From Cloacibacterium rupense (lineage in GTDB: Bacteria; Bacteroidota; Bacteroidia; Flavobacteriales; Weeksellaceae): DNA of 64,000 nt. The stretch covers positions 57,707-121,706 of the forward strand of contig NZ_BMLV01000007.1 in the NCBI RefSeq assembly GCF_014645495.1. The letters are read 5' to 3'. The translations under genes were made by a program, and so were the position numbers. Within the stretch, counting starts at the first letter, position 1. Each line of letters starts with the position of its first letter. This document shows, piece by piece, positions 9,044-17,483 of the stretch. Under the pieces are notes generated by a model. It had not been told where the DNA came from and made no database searches. It saw only the letters and a program-made list of their open reading frames with translations.

Positions 9044-10096
9044 TTAATCAATCTTCTTTACTACAGCTTTTTCAGCTTCTTTTCTAGAACCATCAAAACC
9101 ATCTACTCCACTTACAGTAGTATATTTTAAGACATATTTTCTACCCGGATTTAATCTATTATAAACACTTTGACACATCAATGTAGCCTCGTGAAAACCA
9201 CATAAAATCAATTTTAGTTTTCCAGGATAAGTATTTACATCACCAATTGCATAAACGCCTTCAATATTAGTTTGATAATCCAAAGCATTATTCACTACAA
9301 TAGCATTTTTCTCAATTTCTAATCCCCAATCTGCGATTGCTCCTAATTTCGGAGTAAGTCCAAAAAGCGGAATGAAATAATCTGTTTCAAGGTCATATAC
9401 ATTACCTTCTTGTTCTACGGTGATGGCTTCTATATGCCCATCGCCTTTTAACCCGACAACTTCTGCAGGAGTCACTAAATTTATTTTACCTGCGTTTTTA
9501 AGTTCTTGTACTTTTTCTACAGAATCTAAAGCGCCTCTAAATTCATTTCTACGGTGAATTAAAGTCACAGATTTAGCCACATTGGCCAAGAAAATACTCC
9601 AATCCAAAGCAGAATCACCTCCACCTGCAATTACAATATTTTTATCTCTGTAAACTTCAGGATTTTTCACAAAATAATCTACCCCTTTTTCTTCGTAGTC
9701 TGCAATATTATCTATCAAAGGTTTTCTAGGTTCGAAAGTTCCTAAACCACCAGCAATGGCTACCGCTTTTGCATGATGTACAGTTCCCTTATTGGTAATC
9801 ACCTCGAAGCTACCGTCTTCTAATTTATTAAGTGTAACAGCAGTTTCACCCAATGTAAAACCAGGTTGAAATTGCTTAATCTGCTCCATCAAATTATCTA
9901 CCAATTCACCTGCTAAAACAGAAGGATAACCTGGGATATCAAAAATGGGCTTTTTAGGGTATAATTCAGTAAGTTGACCACCAGGCTGCGGAAGTGCATC
10001 TATAAGGTGGCATTTTAATTTTAATAAACCTGCTTCAAAAACAGCAAAAAGTCCGGTTGGGCCGGCTCCTATAATCAATAAATCTGTTGTAATCAT
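9044..10096 (-). CDS. Ferredoxin--NADP(+) reductase, thioredoxin-reductase-like type
   Basis: The 350-residue flavoprotein has an FAD-binding Rossmann motif IIGAGPTGLFA at the N-terminus, followed by PQPGGQL. A second nucleotide-binding motif AGGGDSALDW lies near residue 155, and a GVYAIGDV segment near residue 275. The redox-active CxxC pair of thioredoxin reductase is absent, which places it with the YumC-type ferredoxin-NADP reductases. It is upstream of and probably cotranscribed with the 2Fe-2S ferredoxin. A perfect TAnnTTTG element lies 60 bp upstream on the minus strand. Confidence 0.88.
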   Translation of the reverse strand: MITTDLLIIGAGPTGLFAVFEAGLLKLKCHLIDALPQPGGQLTELYPKKPIFDIPGYPSVLAGELVDNLMEQIKQFQPGFTLGETAVTLNKLEDGSFEVITNKGTVHHAKAVAIAGGLGTFEPRKPLIDNIADYEEKGVDYFVKNPEVYRDKNIVIAGGGDSALDWSIFLANVAKSVTLIHRRNEFRGALDSVEKVQELKNAGKINLVTPAEVVGLKGDGHIEAITVEQEGNVYDLETDYFIPLFGLTPKLGAIADWGLEIEKNAIVVNNALDYQTNIEGVYAIGDVNTYPGKLKLILCGFHEATLMCQSVYNRLNPGRKYVLKYTTVSGVDGFDGSRKEAEKAVVKKID

Positions 10097-10155
10097 TCTA
10101 TAAGTATTTTTTATTGTAAATTTGTCAATTACTAATAAAAACTTTTCATATTGTG

Positions 10156-10163
10156 CAAATATA
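10156..10163 (-). promoter_or_regulatory. -7 promoter element of the reductase-ferredoxin operon
   Basis: The minus strand reads TATATTTG, a perfect TAnnTTTG match, 60 bp upstream of the reductase ATG. Confidence 0.55.
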
Positions 10164-10170
10164 AGAATTT

Positions 10171-10219
10171 TTATGACCTAGCCCTGCAACTAAAGTGACA
10201 TTTGTCATCTGTTATGACC
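10171..10219. promoter_or_regulatory. Candidate operator cluster in the divergent promoter region
   Basis: A palindrome TGACA-TT-TGTCA lies at 10196-10207. It is flanked by two copies of TTATGACC at 10171-10178 and 10212-10219, 41 bp apart. The cluster sits between the divergent reductase and DUF3108 genes. The arrangement suggests a dimeric regulator, but the factor is unknown. Confidence 0.4.
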
Positions 10220-10283
10220 ATAGACAAGGTCTTTTTATTTTGGCAAGTTTTTTGAAAAGAAAAGAAAATAAATTTATTAAATA

Positions 10284-11045
10284 ATGAAAAAATACATTTC
10301 TTTATTATTTTCATTCTCATTTTTATTGATGTTTTCACAGATTGGAAACATCAAAAACGGCGAAAAACTAAGTTTTAGAATTCATTATGGTATTTTAAAT
10401 GCTGGTTATGCCACTCTTTCTGCCAACCAAGTTAATTACAGAAACGCACCACACTATAGAGTTACTGGAATTGGTAAAAGTACAGGAGCTGTAAGAGCTT
10501 TCTTCAAGGTAGATGATGTATATGAAAGTTATATCAATATCGCAACAGGTCTCCCAAGTCATTATGTAAGAAACGTTTCGGAAGGTGGATACAGAAGATA
10601 TTTCGAAACAGATTTTAATCATGACAACCAAACCTTAGTATTAACCAATAAATTAGACAAAACTTCTAAAAATTTCAAAACAGTAAAAGGAATTCAAGAT
10701 ATGATTTCTGCTTTTTACTACCTTAGAAGTATGGACACTAATACGTTTAAAGTAGGAAGTTCTCTTAAAATTAATATTTGGATTGATGATGAAATTTATC
10801 CTTTTATGTTGAAAGTAACGGGTACAGAAATGAAAAACACCAAATTTGGAAAAATTTCTTGTCTTAAAATTGTACCTTATGTAATGAGTGGTAGAATTTT
10901 TAAATCTACTGAAGGTGTTACCATGTATGTAACCAATGATGCGAATCTCATCCCTGTAGAAATAAAAGCAGAACTTTTAGTAGGCTCTCTGAAAGCCAGT
11001 CTAGACAATTATCATAATGTAAAATACCCTTTGAATTTTAAATAG
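10284..11045 (+). CDS. DUF3108 domain-containing secreted protein
   Basis: The 253-residue protein has a signal peptide (residues 1-19, ending FLLMFSQ). The mature part matches the pattern of DUF3108: GEKLSFRIHYGILNAGYATL at the start, a FKVDDVYES strand, and a C-terminal VTNDANLIPVEIKAELLVG. This family is found in the periplasm of Gram-negative bacteria and has no established function. The gene is single, divergent from the ferredoxin reductase, and ends in a strong terminator. Confidence 0.8.
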   Translation: MKKYISLLFSFSFLLMFSQIGNIKNGEKLSFRIHYGILNAGYATLSANQVNYRNAPHYRVTGIGKSTGAVRAFFKVDDVYESYINIATGLPSHYVRNVSEGGYRRYFETDFNHDNQTLVLTNKLDKTSKNFKTVKGIQDMISAFYYLRSMDTNTFKVGSSLKINIWIDDEIYPFMLKVTGTEMKNTKFGKISCLKIVPYVMSGRIFKSTEGVTMYVTNDANLIPVEIKAELLVGSLKASLDNYHNVKYPLNFK

Positions 11046-11075
11046 ATAAAACATTTAAATCACTGAATATCATAT

Positions 11076-11105
11076 AAAATCCGAATTTTTTCGGATTTTT
11101 TTTGT
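11076..11105 (+). terminator. Terminator of the DUF3108 gene
   Basis: The stem AAAATCCGA / TCGGATTTT (11076-11084 and 11091-11099) is followed by a T run. Confidence 0.85.
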
Positions 11106-11191
11106 GAATTGATGTAATAAAACTAAAATATTAGTTGTCTTACTTGAAACAAATGAAAAAATTTTACAACTAATCTTCAAAATTAAAAACT

Positions 11192-13612
11192 ATGAGAATT
11201 CGGATTTTATTTTTATTTACAATATTTTCAGTTTTATCTTTTGCACAAGAAAAGGTTCAAGACAGCATTACCCGAAAAAAAATAACCGCGGTAAAATTAG
11301 AAAAAGCCCCTAAAATAGATGGTAATCTAGATGATGACGCTTGGAAAAACATTCCTATTGCGAAGGATTTTATAGAATTTAGACCAAACAATGGGAAAGC
11401 AGAAGATGCAGATTTCAAATCAGAAGTAAAAATTGCCTATGATGACACCGGAATCTATGTCTCTGCTATGTTATATGACAAAGAACCTTCTAAAATTTCT
11501 AAAGAACTTACCGAAAGAGATAATATAGGCAATGACGATTTTTTTGTGCTTTTTCTCAATGGTTATAATGATAAACAACAGAGTTTAGAACTTTTTGTGA
11601 CAGCAGCTGGTGTACAAGCAGACAGTAAAATAACCAACGAAAATGGCGAAGATTTTTCTTGGAACGGAATCTGGTATTCTGCTGCAAAAATTGTAGAAAA
11701 TGGATGGACTGTAGAAATGAAAATTCCTTTTTCTGAACTTAGATTTCCTAAAAGTGAAGTCCAAAATTGGGGTTTAAATTTTTTCAGACAAATAAACAGA
11801 ACCAAAACAGCCTACACCTGGAATTACATCAATAACCAAAAAGGTGGTTTCTTACTATATGACGGAGTTTTGGAAAACATCAAAAATATTGATCCGCCAA
11901 TTCGATTATCTTTTATGCCTTATTTTTCTACTTATATCAATAATTATGATGGGCAAACTACAACCAATTTCAATGGAGGAATGGATGTAAAATACGGAAT
12001 AAATGATGCTTTCACCTTTGATATGACTTTAATTCCTGATTTCGGACAAGCTAATTTTGATAATTCTATTTTAAATTTAACACCATTCGAACAGCAATTT
12101 ACAGAGCAACGTTCATTCTTTACCGAAGGTACAGAACTTTTCGAAAAAGGAAATATGTTCTATTCTAGAAGAGTGGGTGGTTATCCTTCAAAATCTGCAA
12201 ACGTTTCTGCTGACGAAACTTTGGTAGAAGAACCTTCAAAAGTAAAATTATTTAATGCTTTTAAAATTTCTGGAAGAACAAGTAAAGGTCTGGGAATAGG
12301 ATTTTTCAACGGGATTACAGAAAAAGCAGAAGCTATTATTAAAAACAATATTACAGGCGAAACCAGAAAAGAAATTCTAGAACCTTGGGCTAATTATAAT
12401 GTTCTGGTTCTAGATCAGAGATTCAACGAAAATTCGTCTGTTACCTTCGTTAATACCAATACCATGAGAAGTGGCAGTTTCAGAGATGCTAATTCTACTG
12501 GCTTATTATGGAATATCAGAAATAAGAAAAACACTTATCAATACTACGGAAATGTAAAAGGAAGTTGGGTAATGGATGACGGTACTAAATTTGGAAACAA
12601 AAGTCAGTTCGGTTTCGGAAAAGTATCTGGCAAACACAGATTTGATGTTAATGCAAATTTTACAACTAAAAATTGGGACATCAATGATTTAGGATTTTCT
12701 ACAACTACCAATATTGCCAATTATAATGCTTGGTATGGATATAGAATTCTACAACCTACCAAAAGATTCAATAATATTTATTTAAACAATAACATTACTT
12801 ACTCTCACAGATTAGACCCATTTTTGTTTTCTACATTTAGATTTAATCACAATAATCAGTTTACCGACAAAAACTTTCGCAGTTTTGGTGGCGGCGTAGA
12901 ATTTACACCATTTGGTGAAAAAGACATCTTCGAGCCTAGAAAATTCGGGAGACACCTTAATGTTCCAGGATATTTTGATAGCTGGATTTGGTACGAAAGT
13001 GATTCTAGAAAAAAACTACAATTTAATGTAAACATAGATTACTATGCATATAACGAAAAAGGGAGAAACAAAGTAATTCCTTCGGCATACATTAGATACA
13101 GATTTTCTGATAAATTTAATGCGATTTGGCAATTCAATCCTGTATTTAGTAACAATGAAATAGGATATGCTGGTAATAACGGAACTGACATTTTTATGGG
13201 AAGAAGACAGAGAAACACCTACGAAAATTCACTTACCTCACAATATAGTTTTAATGAAAAAATGACCCTTTCGTTGGCATTCCGTCATTATTTTTCAGAC
13301 GTTACTTACCATCAATTCTACACCCTAAATCAAGACGGAAATTTAGCAAATACCAATAATTTTTCTAATAACCTAAACGGAACATATAACTCTTGGAATG
13401 TGGATCTTAGATACACTTGGTGGTTTGCGCCAGGTTCACAGCTTACGCTATTGTACAGAAATGCAGTAAGTAATTATCAAGATGTTTCGAGATTAACTTT
13501 TGGTAAAAATTTTGACACCCTTTTTAATGAACCTATGACCAATAATATTTCGTTAAGATTAACTTACTTTTTAGATTACAACAGAGCCAAAAATTGGTTC
13601 AGAAAATCTTAA
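11192..13612 (+). CDS. DUF5916 family outer-membrane-type protein with CBM9-like N-terminal domain
   Basis: The 806-residue protein has a signal peptide (residues 1-18, ending VLSFAQ). Residues about 30-225 resemble the carbohydrate-binding CBM9-like domain (APKIDGNLDDDAW, IYVSAMLYDKEP, VEMKIPFSELRFP). The rest matches DUF5916, a long series of amphipathic beta strands ending in an aromatic strand (LRLTYFLDYNRAKNWF), consistent with an outer-membrane barrel. The biological role is unestablished. A 9-bp inverted repeat (ATTAGTTGT / ACAACTAAT, 11130-11138 and 11166-11174) lies just upstream of the gene. Confidence 0.82.
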   Translation: MRIRILFLFTIFSVLSFAQEKVQDSITRKKITAVKLEKAPKIDGNLDDDAWKNIPIAKDFIEFRPNNGKAEDADFKSEVKIAYDDTGIYVSAMLYDKEPSKISKELTERDNIGNDDFFVLFLNGYNDKQQSLELFVTAAGVQADSKITNENGEDFSWNGIWYSAAKIVENGWTVEMKIPFSELRFPKSEVQNWGLNFFRQINRTKTAYTWNYINNQKGGFLLYDGVLENIKNIDPPIRLSFMPYFSTYINNYDGQTTTNFNGGMDVKYGINDAFTFDMTLIPDFGQANFDNSILNLTPFEQQFTEQRSFFTEGTELFEKGNMFYSRRVGGYPSKSANVSADETLVEEPSKVKLFNAFKISGRTSKGLGIGFFNGITEKAEAIIKNNITGETRKEILEPWANYNVLVLDQRFNENSSVTFVNTNTMRSGSFRDANSTGLLWNIRNKKNTYQYYGNVKGSWVMDDGTKFGNKSQFGFGKVSGKHRFDVNANFTTKNWDINDLGFSTTTNIANYNAWYGYRILQPTKRFNNIYLNNNITYSHRLDPFLFSTFRFNHNNQFTDKNFRSFGGGVEFTPFGEKDIFEPRKFGRHLNVPGYFDSWIWYESDSRKKLQFNVNIDYYAYNEKGRNKVIPSAYIRYRFSDKFNAIWQFNPVFSNNEIGYAGNNGTDIFMGRRQRNTYENSLTSQYSFNEKMTLSLAFRHYFSDVTYHQFYTLNQDGNLANTNNFSNNLNGTYNSWNVDLRYTWWFAPGSQLTLLYRNAVSNYQDVSRLTFGKNFDTLFNEPMTNNISLRLTYFLDYNRAKNWFRKS

Positions 13613-13667
13613 AAAATTCAAATTCGGCGCACATTAGCTTCTCATAATCTAGATCTTTATTATGTAA

Positions 13668-13703
13668 AAACCGCTTCAGGATTTCTGAAGCGGTTTGATT
13701 TTT
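13668..13703 (+). terminator. Terminator of the DUF5916 gene
   Basis: A perfect 12-bp stem AAACCGCTTCAG / CTGAAGCGGTTT (13668-13679 and 13685-13696) is followed by a T-rich stretch. Confidence 0.8.
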
Positions 13704-13715
13704 ATGTATTGTCTT

Positions 13716-13759
13716 GATAGGATTTTATCCTATCCTTTATTAAGTCGCTACTTCGTGGC
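13716..13759. repeat. Short palindromes in the DUF5916-pheS spacer
   Basis: An 8-bp palindromic stem GATAGGAT / ATCCTATC (13716-13734) is followed by CGCTACTTCGTGGC (13746-13759). The latter is the reverse complement, with one mismatch, of a hairpin found again at 22008-22021. This points to a small interspersed element. Confidence 0.45.
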
Positions 13760-13829
13760 TCTACTCTATTTTGATTTAATTTAAAGTCTTTAATGCTATC
13801 ATTTCTATCACTCTACAATTCTCCCACTC

Positions 13830-14840
13830 TTAAAGATGCCCGAATTGTTGCAACATTCTCTTATCATTTTCGAAGAACATTCTGATATCTCCCAATTGAT
13901 AAAGCAACATCACAATTCTCTCAATTCCCATTCCGAAGGCATAACCAGAATACTTATCAGCATCTATATTTACATTTTTAAGAACCGCAGGATCTACCAT
14001 TCCGCAACCCATAATTTCTAGCCAACCTGTTCCTTTAGTAATTCTGTAATCTGTTTCAGAGTTCAACCCCCAATAAACATCTACCTCAGCACTTGGCTCT
14101 GTAAAAGGGAAATATGAAGGTCTCATTCTGATTTTAGACTTCCCAAAAAGCTCTGTGGTGAAAAACTGCAAAGTTTGTTTAAGGTCTGCAAAACTCACAT
14201 TTTCATCAATATACAAACCTTCAATCTGATGGAAAATACAATGCGAACGAGAAGAAATAGCCTCATTACGGAAAACTCTTCCTGGAGAAAGAATTCTAAT
14301 TGGTGGCTGGTTCTCTTCCATATATCTAATTTGCACAGAAGAAGTATGTGTTCTCAATAAAACATCAGGATTGGTTTCTATAAAGAACGTATCTTGCATA
14401 TCTCTTGCTGGGTGATATTCTGGTAAATTAAGCGCGGTAAAGTTGTGCCAATCATCTTCAATCTCTGGCCCATCAGCCACCGCAAAACCTATAGATTTAA
14501 AAATTTCTATAATTCTGTTTTTCACTAAACTGATAGGATGTCTAGAACCTAGTTCCAATGGAAAAGCTGGTTTTGTAAGATCTTCTTTTTCAATAATAAT
14601 TTGACTTGAAGTCGCTTCTTTTAGTGCTTCTAATTTTGCTTCAACAGCTTGTCTTAAAGAATTAATTTTTTGTCCAAAATCTTTCTTCTGCTCATTAGGA
14701 ACTTCTTTAAATTTTTCAAAAAAATCTTTTAAAATTCCTTTTTTACCATTGTATTTAATACGAAATTGCTCTATTTCTTCTTTATTGTGAGATCTAAATG
14801 CATTTACTTCAACCAAAAGTTGTTCTATTTTCTCTATCAT
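13830..14840 (-). CDS. pheS: Phenylalanyl-tRNA synthetase alpha subunit
   Basis: PheS is the catalytic chain of the heterotetrameric class II synthetase that charges tRNA-Phe in the cytosol. The N-terminal coiled coil (residues 1-100) binds tRNA. Class II motifs are present: motif 2 in the segment GRVFRNEAISSRSHCIFHQ, and motif 3 in YAFGMGIERIVMLLY. The frame is open further upstream, but I chose the ATG giving MIEKIEQLL, because a promoter element at 14863-14870 lies inside the longer version; an adjacent ATG 3 bp upstream is equally possible. The length of about 336 residues is normal. pheT is not in the window. Confidence 0.95.
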   Translation of the reverse strand: MIEKIEQLLVEVNAFRSHNKEEIEQFRIKYNGKKGILKDFFEKFKEVPNEQKKDFGQKINSLRQAVEAKLEALKEATSSQIIIEKEDLTKPAFPLELGSRHPISLVKNRIIEIFKSIGFAVADGPEIEDDWHNFTALNLPEYHPARDMQDTFFIETNPDVLLRTHTSSVQIRYMEENQPPIRILSPGRVFRNEAISSRSHCIFHQIEGLYIDENVSFADLKQTLQFFTTELFGKSKIRMRPSYFPFTEPSAEVDVYWGLNSETDYRITKGTGWLEIMGCGMVDPAVLKNVNIDADKYSGYAFGMGIERIVMLLYQLGDIRMFFENDKRMLQQFGHL

Positions 14841-14862
14841 CATTATGAAATATATTGATTTG

Positions 14863-14870
14863 CAAAAATA
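14863..14870 (-). promoter_or_regulatory. -7 promoter element of pheS
   Basis: The minus strand reads TATTTTTG, 22 bp before the chosen ATG. It supports the shorter start. Confidence 0.6.
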
Positions 14871-14929
14871 CGATTTTTTATTTTTTAAAAACCACAGAAC
14901 AAACAAAAGAATAATTTATTCTTAAAACA

Positions 14930-14960
14930 GAAAAAAAGAACTCACAAAACTGCGAGTTCC
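14930..14960 (-). terminator. Terminator of the YceI gene
   Basis: The stem GAACTC / GAGTTC (14938-14943 and 14954-14959, extendable with one mismatch) is followed on the minus strand by a run of seven T. Confidence 0.75.
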
Positions 14961-14991
14961 TATAGATTTTTTTTGCCTTTGATACTATAAA

Positions 14992-15648
14992 TTACTTACT
15001 CTCCATTGCCTTAATCAAAACCTGAAGATTAATTTCTTTGTTCAACAATCCATTTTCAAAAGGAATTTCAAATTTCAAACCATAATCTTCTCTGTTAATG
15101 TCAGTTGGTTCCGTTGCAACGCTTACATTTCCGTTTTGTACCGTAACATTCGCTTTGAATTGAACAGGTTTTGTAATACCTTTTATGGTCAGATTTCCAT
15201 CTAAAATGGTATTGTAATCACCACTTGTAGTCTCTGTAACTTTAGTAATTTCGTAAGAAGCCGTCGGAAATTTTTCCACCTCAAAGAAATCTGCACTTTT
15301 TAGATGACCTTCCAGTTTGGTTTTCATTTCTTGATTATCTTTCAAATCAATATTTTCTAATGTATTAATATCAGCAACAAATTTACCAGACTGCAATTTC
15401 CCATCCTTCACGGTAACATCTCCACTTTCAAATCTTATGATACCAAAGTGTGTGGTCTGGTCAGATTTCAAAACCTTATACCCTTTCCACTCTACTCTAC
15501 TATTCATGGTATCTACTTTGTATTGTACACCGTCATTTTGGGTAAGAACTTCATTCGTTTCACTACTTACTGGTTTGTCTTTACCACAGGATATTAAAAA
15601 TGCAGCAATCCCTAAAACTGCTGTTACCACTATAATTTTCTTTTTCAT
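14992..15648 (-). CDS. YceI family lipoprotein
   Basis: The 218-residue protein starts with a lipoprotein signal; the lipobox Cys is residue 21 (AAFLISCGKD). It then contains a YceI-type lipocalin-like barrel: VDTMNSRVEWKGYKVL, the THFGIIRF strand, LKSADFFEVEKFPTASYE near the middle, and NREDYGLKFEIPF near the end. Family members bind polyisoprenoid or other lipophilic molecules in the periplasm. The ligand here is unknown. It stands alone, divergent from the ABC ATPase gene. Confidence 0.9.
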   Translation of the reverse strand: MKKKIIVVTAVLGIAAFLISCGKDKPVSSETNEVLTQNDGVQYKVDTMNSRVEWKGYKVLKSDQTTHFGIIRFESGDVTVKDGKLQSGKFVADINTLENIDLKDNQEMKTKLEGHLKSADFFEVEKFPTASYEITKVTETTSGDYNTILDGNLTIKGITKPVQFKANVTVQNGNVSVATEPTDINREDYGLKFEIPFENGLLNKEINLQVLIKAMESK

Positions 15649-15727
15649 CTTGTTGTTTTATAATTTTTTTTCTTTGGCTAAAATAAGAAATTTATCATCA
15701 TTTTTTTAAAATTTATTGCAGAATGCT

Positions 15728-15735
15728 TACTTTTG
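15728..15735 (+). promoter_or_regulatory. -7 promoter element of the ABC ATPase gene, adjacent to the start codon
   Basis: TACTTTTG matches TAnnTTTG and ends only 3 bp before the ATG at 15739. Transcription would begin at or next to the start codon, implying a leaderless mRNA. Confidence 0.5.
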
Positions 15736-15738
15736 TAT

Positions 15739-16677
15739 ATGCTTTTGACTGTAAGAAACTTATATTTCGGATACACCTCTGTAAATCCACTTTTTAGAAA
15801 CTTAAATCTTTCTGTAGAAAAAGGAAAAATTATCGCACTAGCTGGTGAAAGCGGTTGTGGTAAATCTACATTGCTCAATATTATCTATGGTCTTATTGAT
15901 TGGCAAAGTGGTGAGATTTTCCTAGAAAACGAAAAACTCTATGGCCCAAAAGGAAACATAGTCCCAGGCGAACTAGGGCTAAAATTGGTTTCTCAGCATT
16001 ATGATTTAATGCCTTATCTCACAGTGAGAGAAAATGTAGGTAAATTTATTTCGAATACCAATCTTATAGAAAAAAAGCAAAAAGTAGAAGAACTTTTAGA
16101 AGTGGTAGGCTTAGAAAACTACGCCAATGTACTTCCTAAAAACTTAAGTGGCGGACAACAACAACGTGTTGCCATTGCAAGAGCGCTTTCTATCATGCCG
16201 AAATTGCTTCTTCTAGATGAGCCTTTCAGCAATTTAGATTATTCTAGAAAAATGGAACTAAGGGAGAGATTATTTAATTACGTGAAAGAAAATCAACTTT
16301 CTGTGATTATTTCTACCCACGAAATTCAGGAAATTTTACCTTGGATAGACCAAATTGTGGTCTTGCAAGAAGGAAGATTAATTCAAAATGATAGCGCAGA
16401 AGAAACCTTCAAAAACCCTTACAATTCTTATGTAGCCAAACTTCTAGGCGAAGTAAATACCATAACAGACGAACAAAAACACCAACTTCAAATTTCTAGA
16501 AATCATTTTTTCCCGCATCAGATTATTCTAGATGAAAACGGAAAAGAAGCCAAAGTTTCAGACAGTAGATTTGCTGGAAACCACTATTGGAACAGAATTT
16601 TTGTGAATGGAATCCCTCTAGTTATGTATTCTTCTCAAAAACTAGAAGGAAATATTAAAGTAAAATTTAATTTTTAG
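15739..16677 (+). CDS. ABC transporter ATP-binding protein
   Basis: The 312-residue ATPase has Walker A GESGCGKST (about residues 35-43), Q-loop region LVSQHYDLMPYLTVREN, signature LSGGQQQRVAIARAL, Walker B LLLLDEPFSNLD and the H-loop STHEIQEI. A C-terminal extension of about 80 residues follows the nucleotide-binding domain, as in importers of the CysA/PotA type, but it has no recognisable regulatory motif. No permease or binding protein gene is adjacent, so the substrate is open. A TTG codon 6 bp earlier could be read as the start; the ATG is preferred because it begins the first core strand. Confidence 0.85.
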   Translation: MLLTVRNLYFGYTSVNPLFRNLNLSVEKGKIIALAGESGCGKSTLLNIIYGLIDWQSGEIFLENEKLYGPKGNIVPGELGLKLVSQHYDLMPYLTVRENVGKFISNTNLIEKKQKVEELLEVVGLENYANVLPKNLSGGQQQRVAIARALSIMPKLLLLDEPFSNLDYSRKMELRERLFNYVKENQLSVIISTHEIQEILPWIDQIVVLQEGRLIQNDSAEETFKNPYNSYVAKLLGEVNTITDEQKHQLQISRNHFFPHQIILDENGKEAKVSDSRFAGNHYWNRIFVNGIPLVMYSSQKLEGNIKVKFNF

Positions 16678-16750
16678 CATTAAAAAAACACTTAAAATAC
16701 TAAAAATTAACATTTTACAAAAATCCATTCTCTTTTTAAAGAAAATTTCT

Positions 16751-16758
16751 TAATTTTG
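16751..16758 (+). promoter_or_regulatory. -7 promoter element of the candidate ncRNA
   Basis: TAATTTTG matches TAnnTTTG. There is no plus-strand protein gene for more than 700 bp downstream, so it would drive a non-coding transcript. Confidence 0.45.
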
Positions 16759-16761
16759 TCT

Positions 16762-16900
16762 TCCCTAAAAAGATAAGGAAATTTTTGGTTAATTCTCTTT
16801 CTGCCTTTATGGACTGAAATTAGCATTGTTCAATCTCTGCAATCAAAGTCTTAGAAAAGAACCCTGTCCAAATTTTTCCTTTTATTTTGCTTTTTGTTAG
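16762..16900 (+). ncRNA. Candidate structured RNA, possibly 6S-like (6S-Flavo)
   Basis: The segment follows a TAnnTTTG element and folds back on itself. 16775-16788 pairs with 16868-16881 (12 of 14 positions, a 2x2 internal loop of T-T). An outer stem is possible between 16765-16772 and 16890-16900. Inside, GGTT/AACC and a nested attg-tt-caat hairpin suggest a long irregular rod with a central bubble. A closed rod with a large bulge, about 140 nt, its own promoter and no ORF is the architecture of 6S RNA, which binds RNA polymerase; a Flavobacteria-specific 6S family is known. I infer this from structure only and have not matched a covariance model. Confidence 0.45.
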
Positions 16901-16928
16901 AAGTCAATTACCAAAAGCCAATAACTTA

Positions 16929-17261
16929 TTACGCTTTCTTCACAAATTCAGACTTCAAAGCCATCGCTCCAAAACCATCAATTTTACAATCGATATTATG
17001 GTCAGAACCTGGTCTTAATCTAATATTTATCACTTTAGTTCCTGCTTTTACAGGTTTTGGTGCACCTTTTACTGGCAAATCTTTTATTACTACCACAGAA
17101 TCTCCATTTTGTAATTCGTTTCCGTTGCTGTCGAAAATTTTATCTTCTGCACCTACTTCCGCAGGATCAAACTCGTGGAAACATTGACTACAAACCAAAA
17201 GATTATCTTGTTCGTAGGTAAATTCGCTGCCACATTTTGGGCAAGGCATCAATTCGCTCAT
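16929..17261 (-). CDS. yjdM: YjdM/PhnA family zinc-ribbon protein
   Basis: The 110-residue cytosolic protein has an N-terminal zinc ribbon with CPKC (C7, C10) and CSQC (C24, C27), followed by the PhnA domain ([14 protein letters not shown], then [26 protein letters not shown]). The family was once linked to phosphonate use, but the name is historical and the function is not established. It is monocistronic with a TACCTTTG promoter element at 17276-17283. Confidence 0.9.
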   Translation of the reverse strand: MSELMPCPKCGSEFTYEQDNLLVCSQCFHEFDPAEVGAEDKIFDSNGNELQNGDSVVVIKDLPVKGAPKPVKAGTKVINIRLRPGSDHNIDCKIDGFGAMALKSEFVKKA

Positions 17262-17275
17262 TTTTTTAATTTTTG

Positions 17276-17283
17276 CAAAGGTA
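17276..17283 (-). promoter_or_regulatory. -7 promoter element of yjdM
   Basis: The minus strand reads TACCTTTG, matching TAnnTTTG, 14 bp before the ATG. Confidence 0.55.
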
Positions 17284-17372
17284 TTATTTTGCTTTCAGGT
17301 TTCAACAATCAGCAATCAGCTTTTTTAAAAACTTCCATCTTCCATTCTTCCGCCTTCCAACAAAAAAATCCG

Positions 17373-17380
17373 TATTTTTG
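17373..17380 (+). promoter_or_regulatory. -7 promoter element of the rsmB-like operon
   Basis: TATTTTTG lies 103 bp upstream of the methyltransferase ATG and could head a three-gene operon running to 20056. Confidence 0.45.
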
Positions 17381-17483
17381 CAAAAATTTTGATTCTTTTT
17401 GATAAGCGAAGTGCCTTTGCGAAGCATAAAATATTTTCAAAATTATTAAAAAACATTACGCACTTTGCGTTAAAATCAATATA

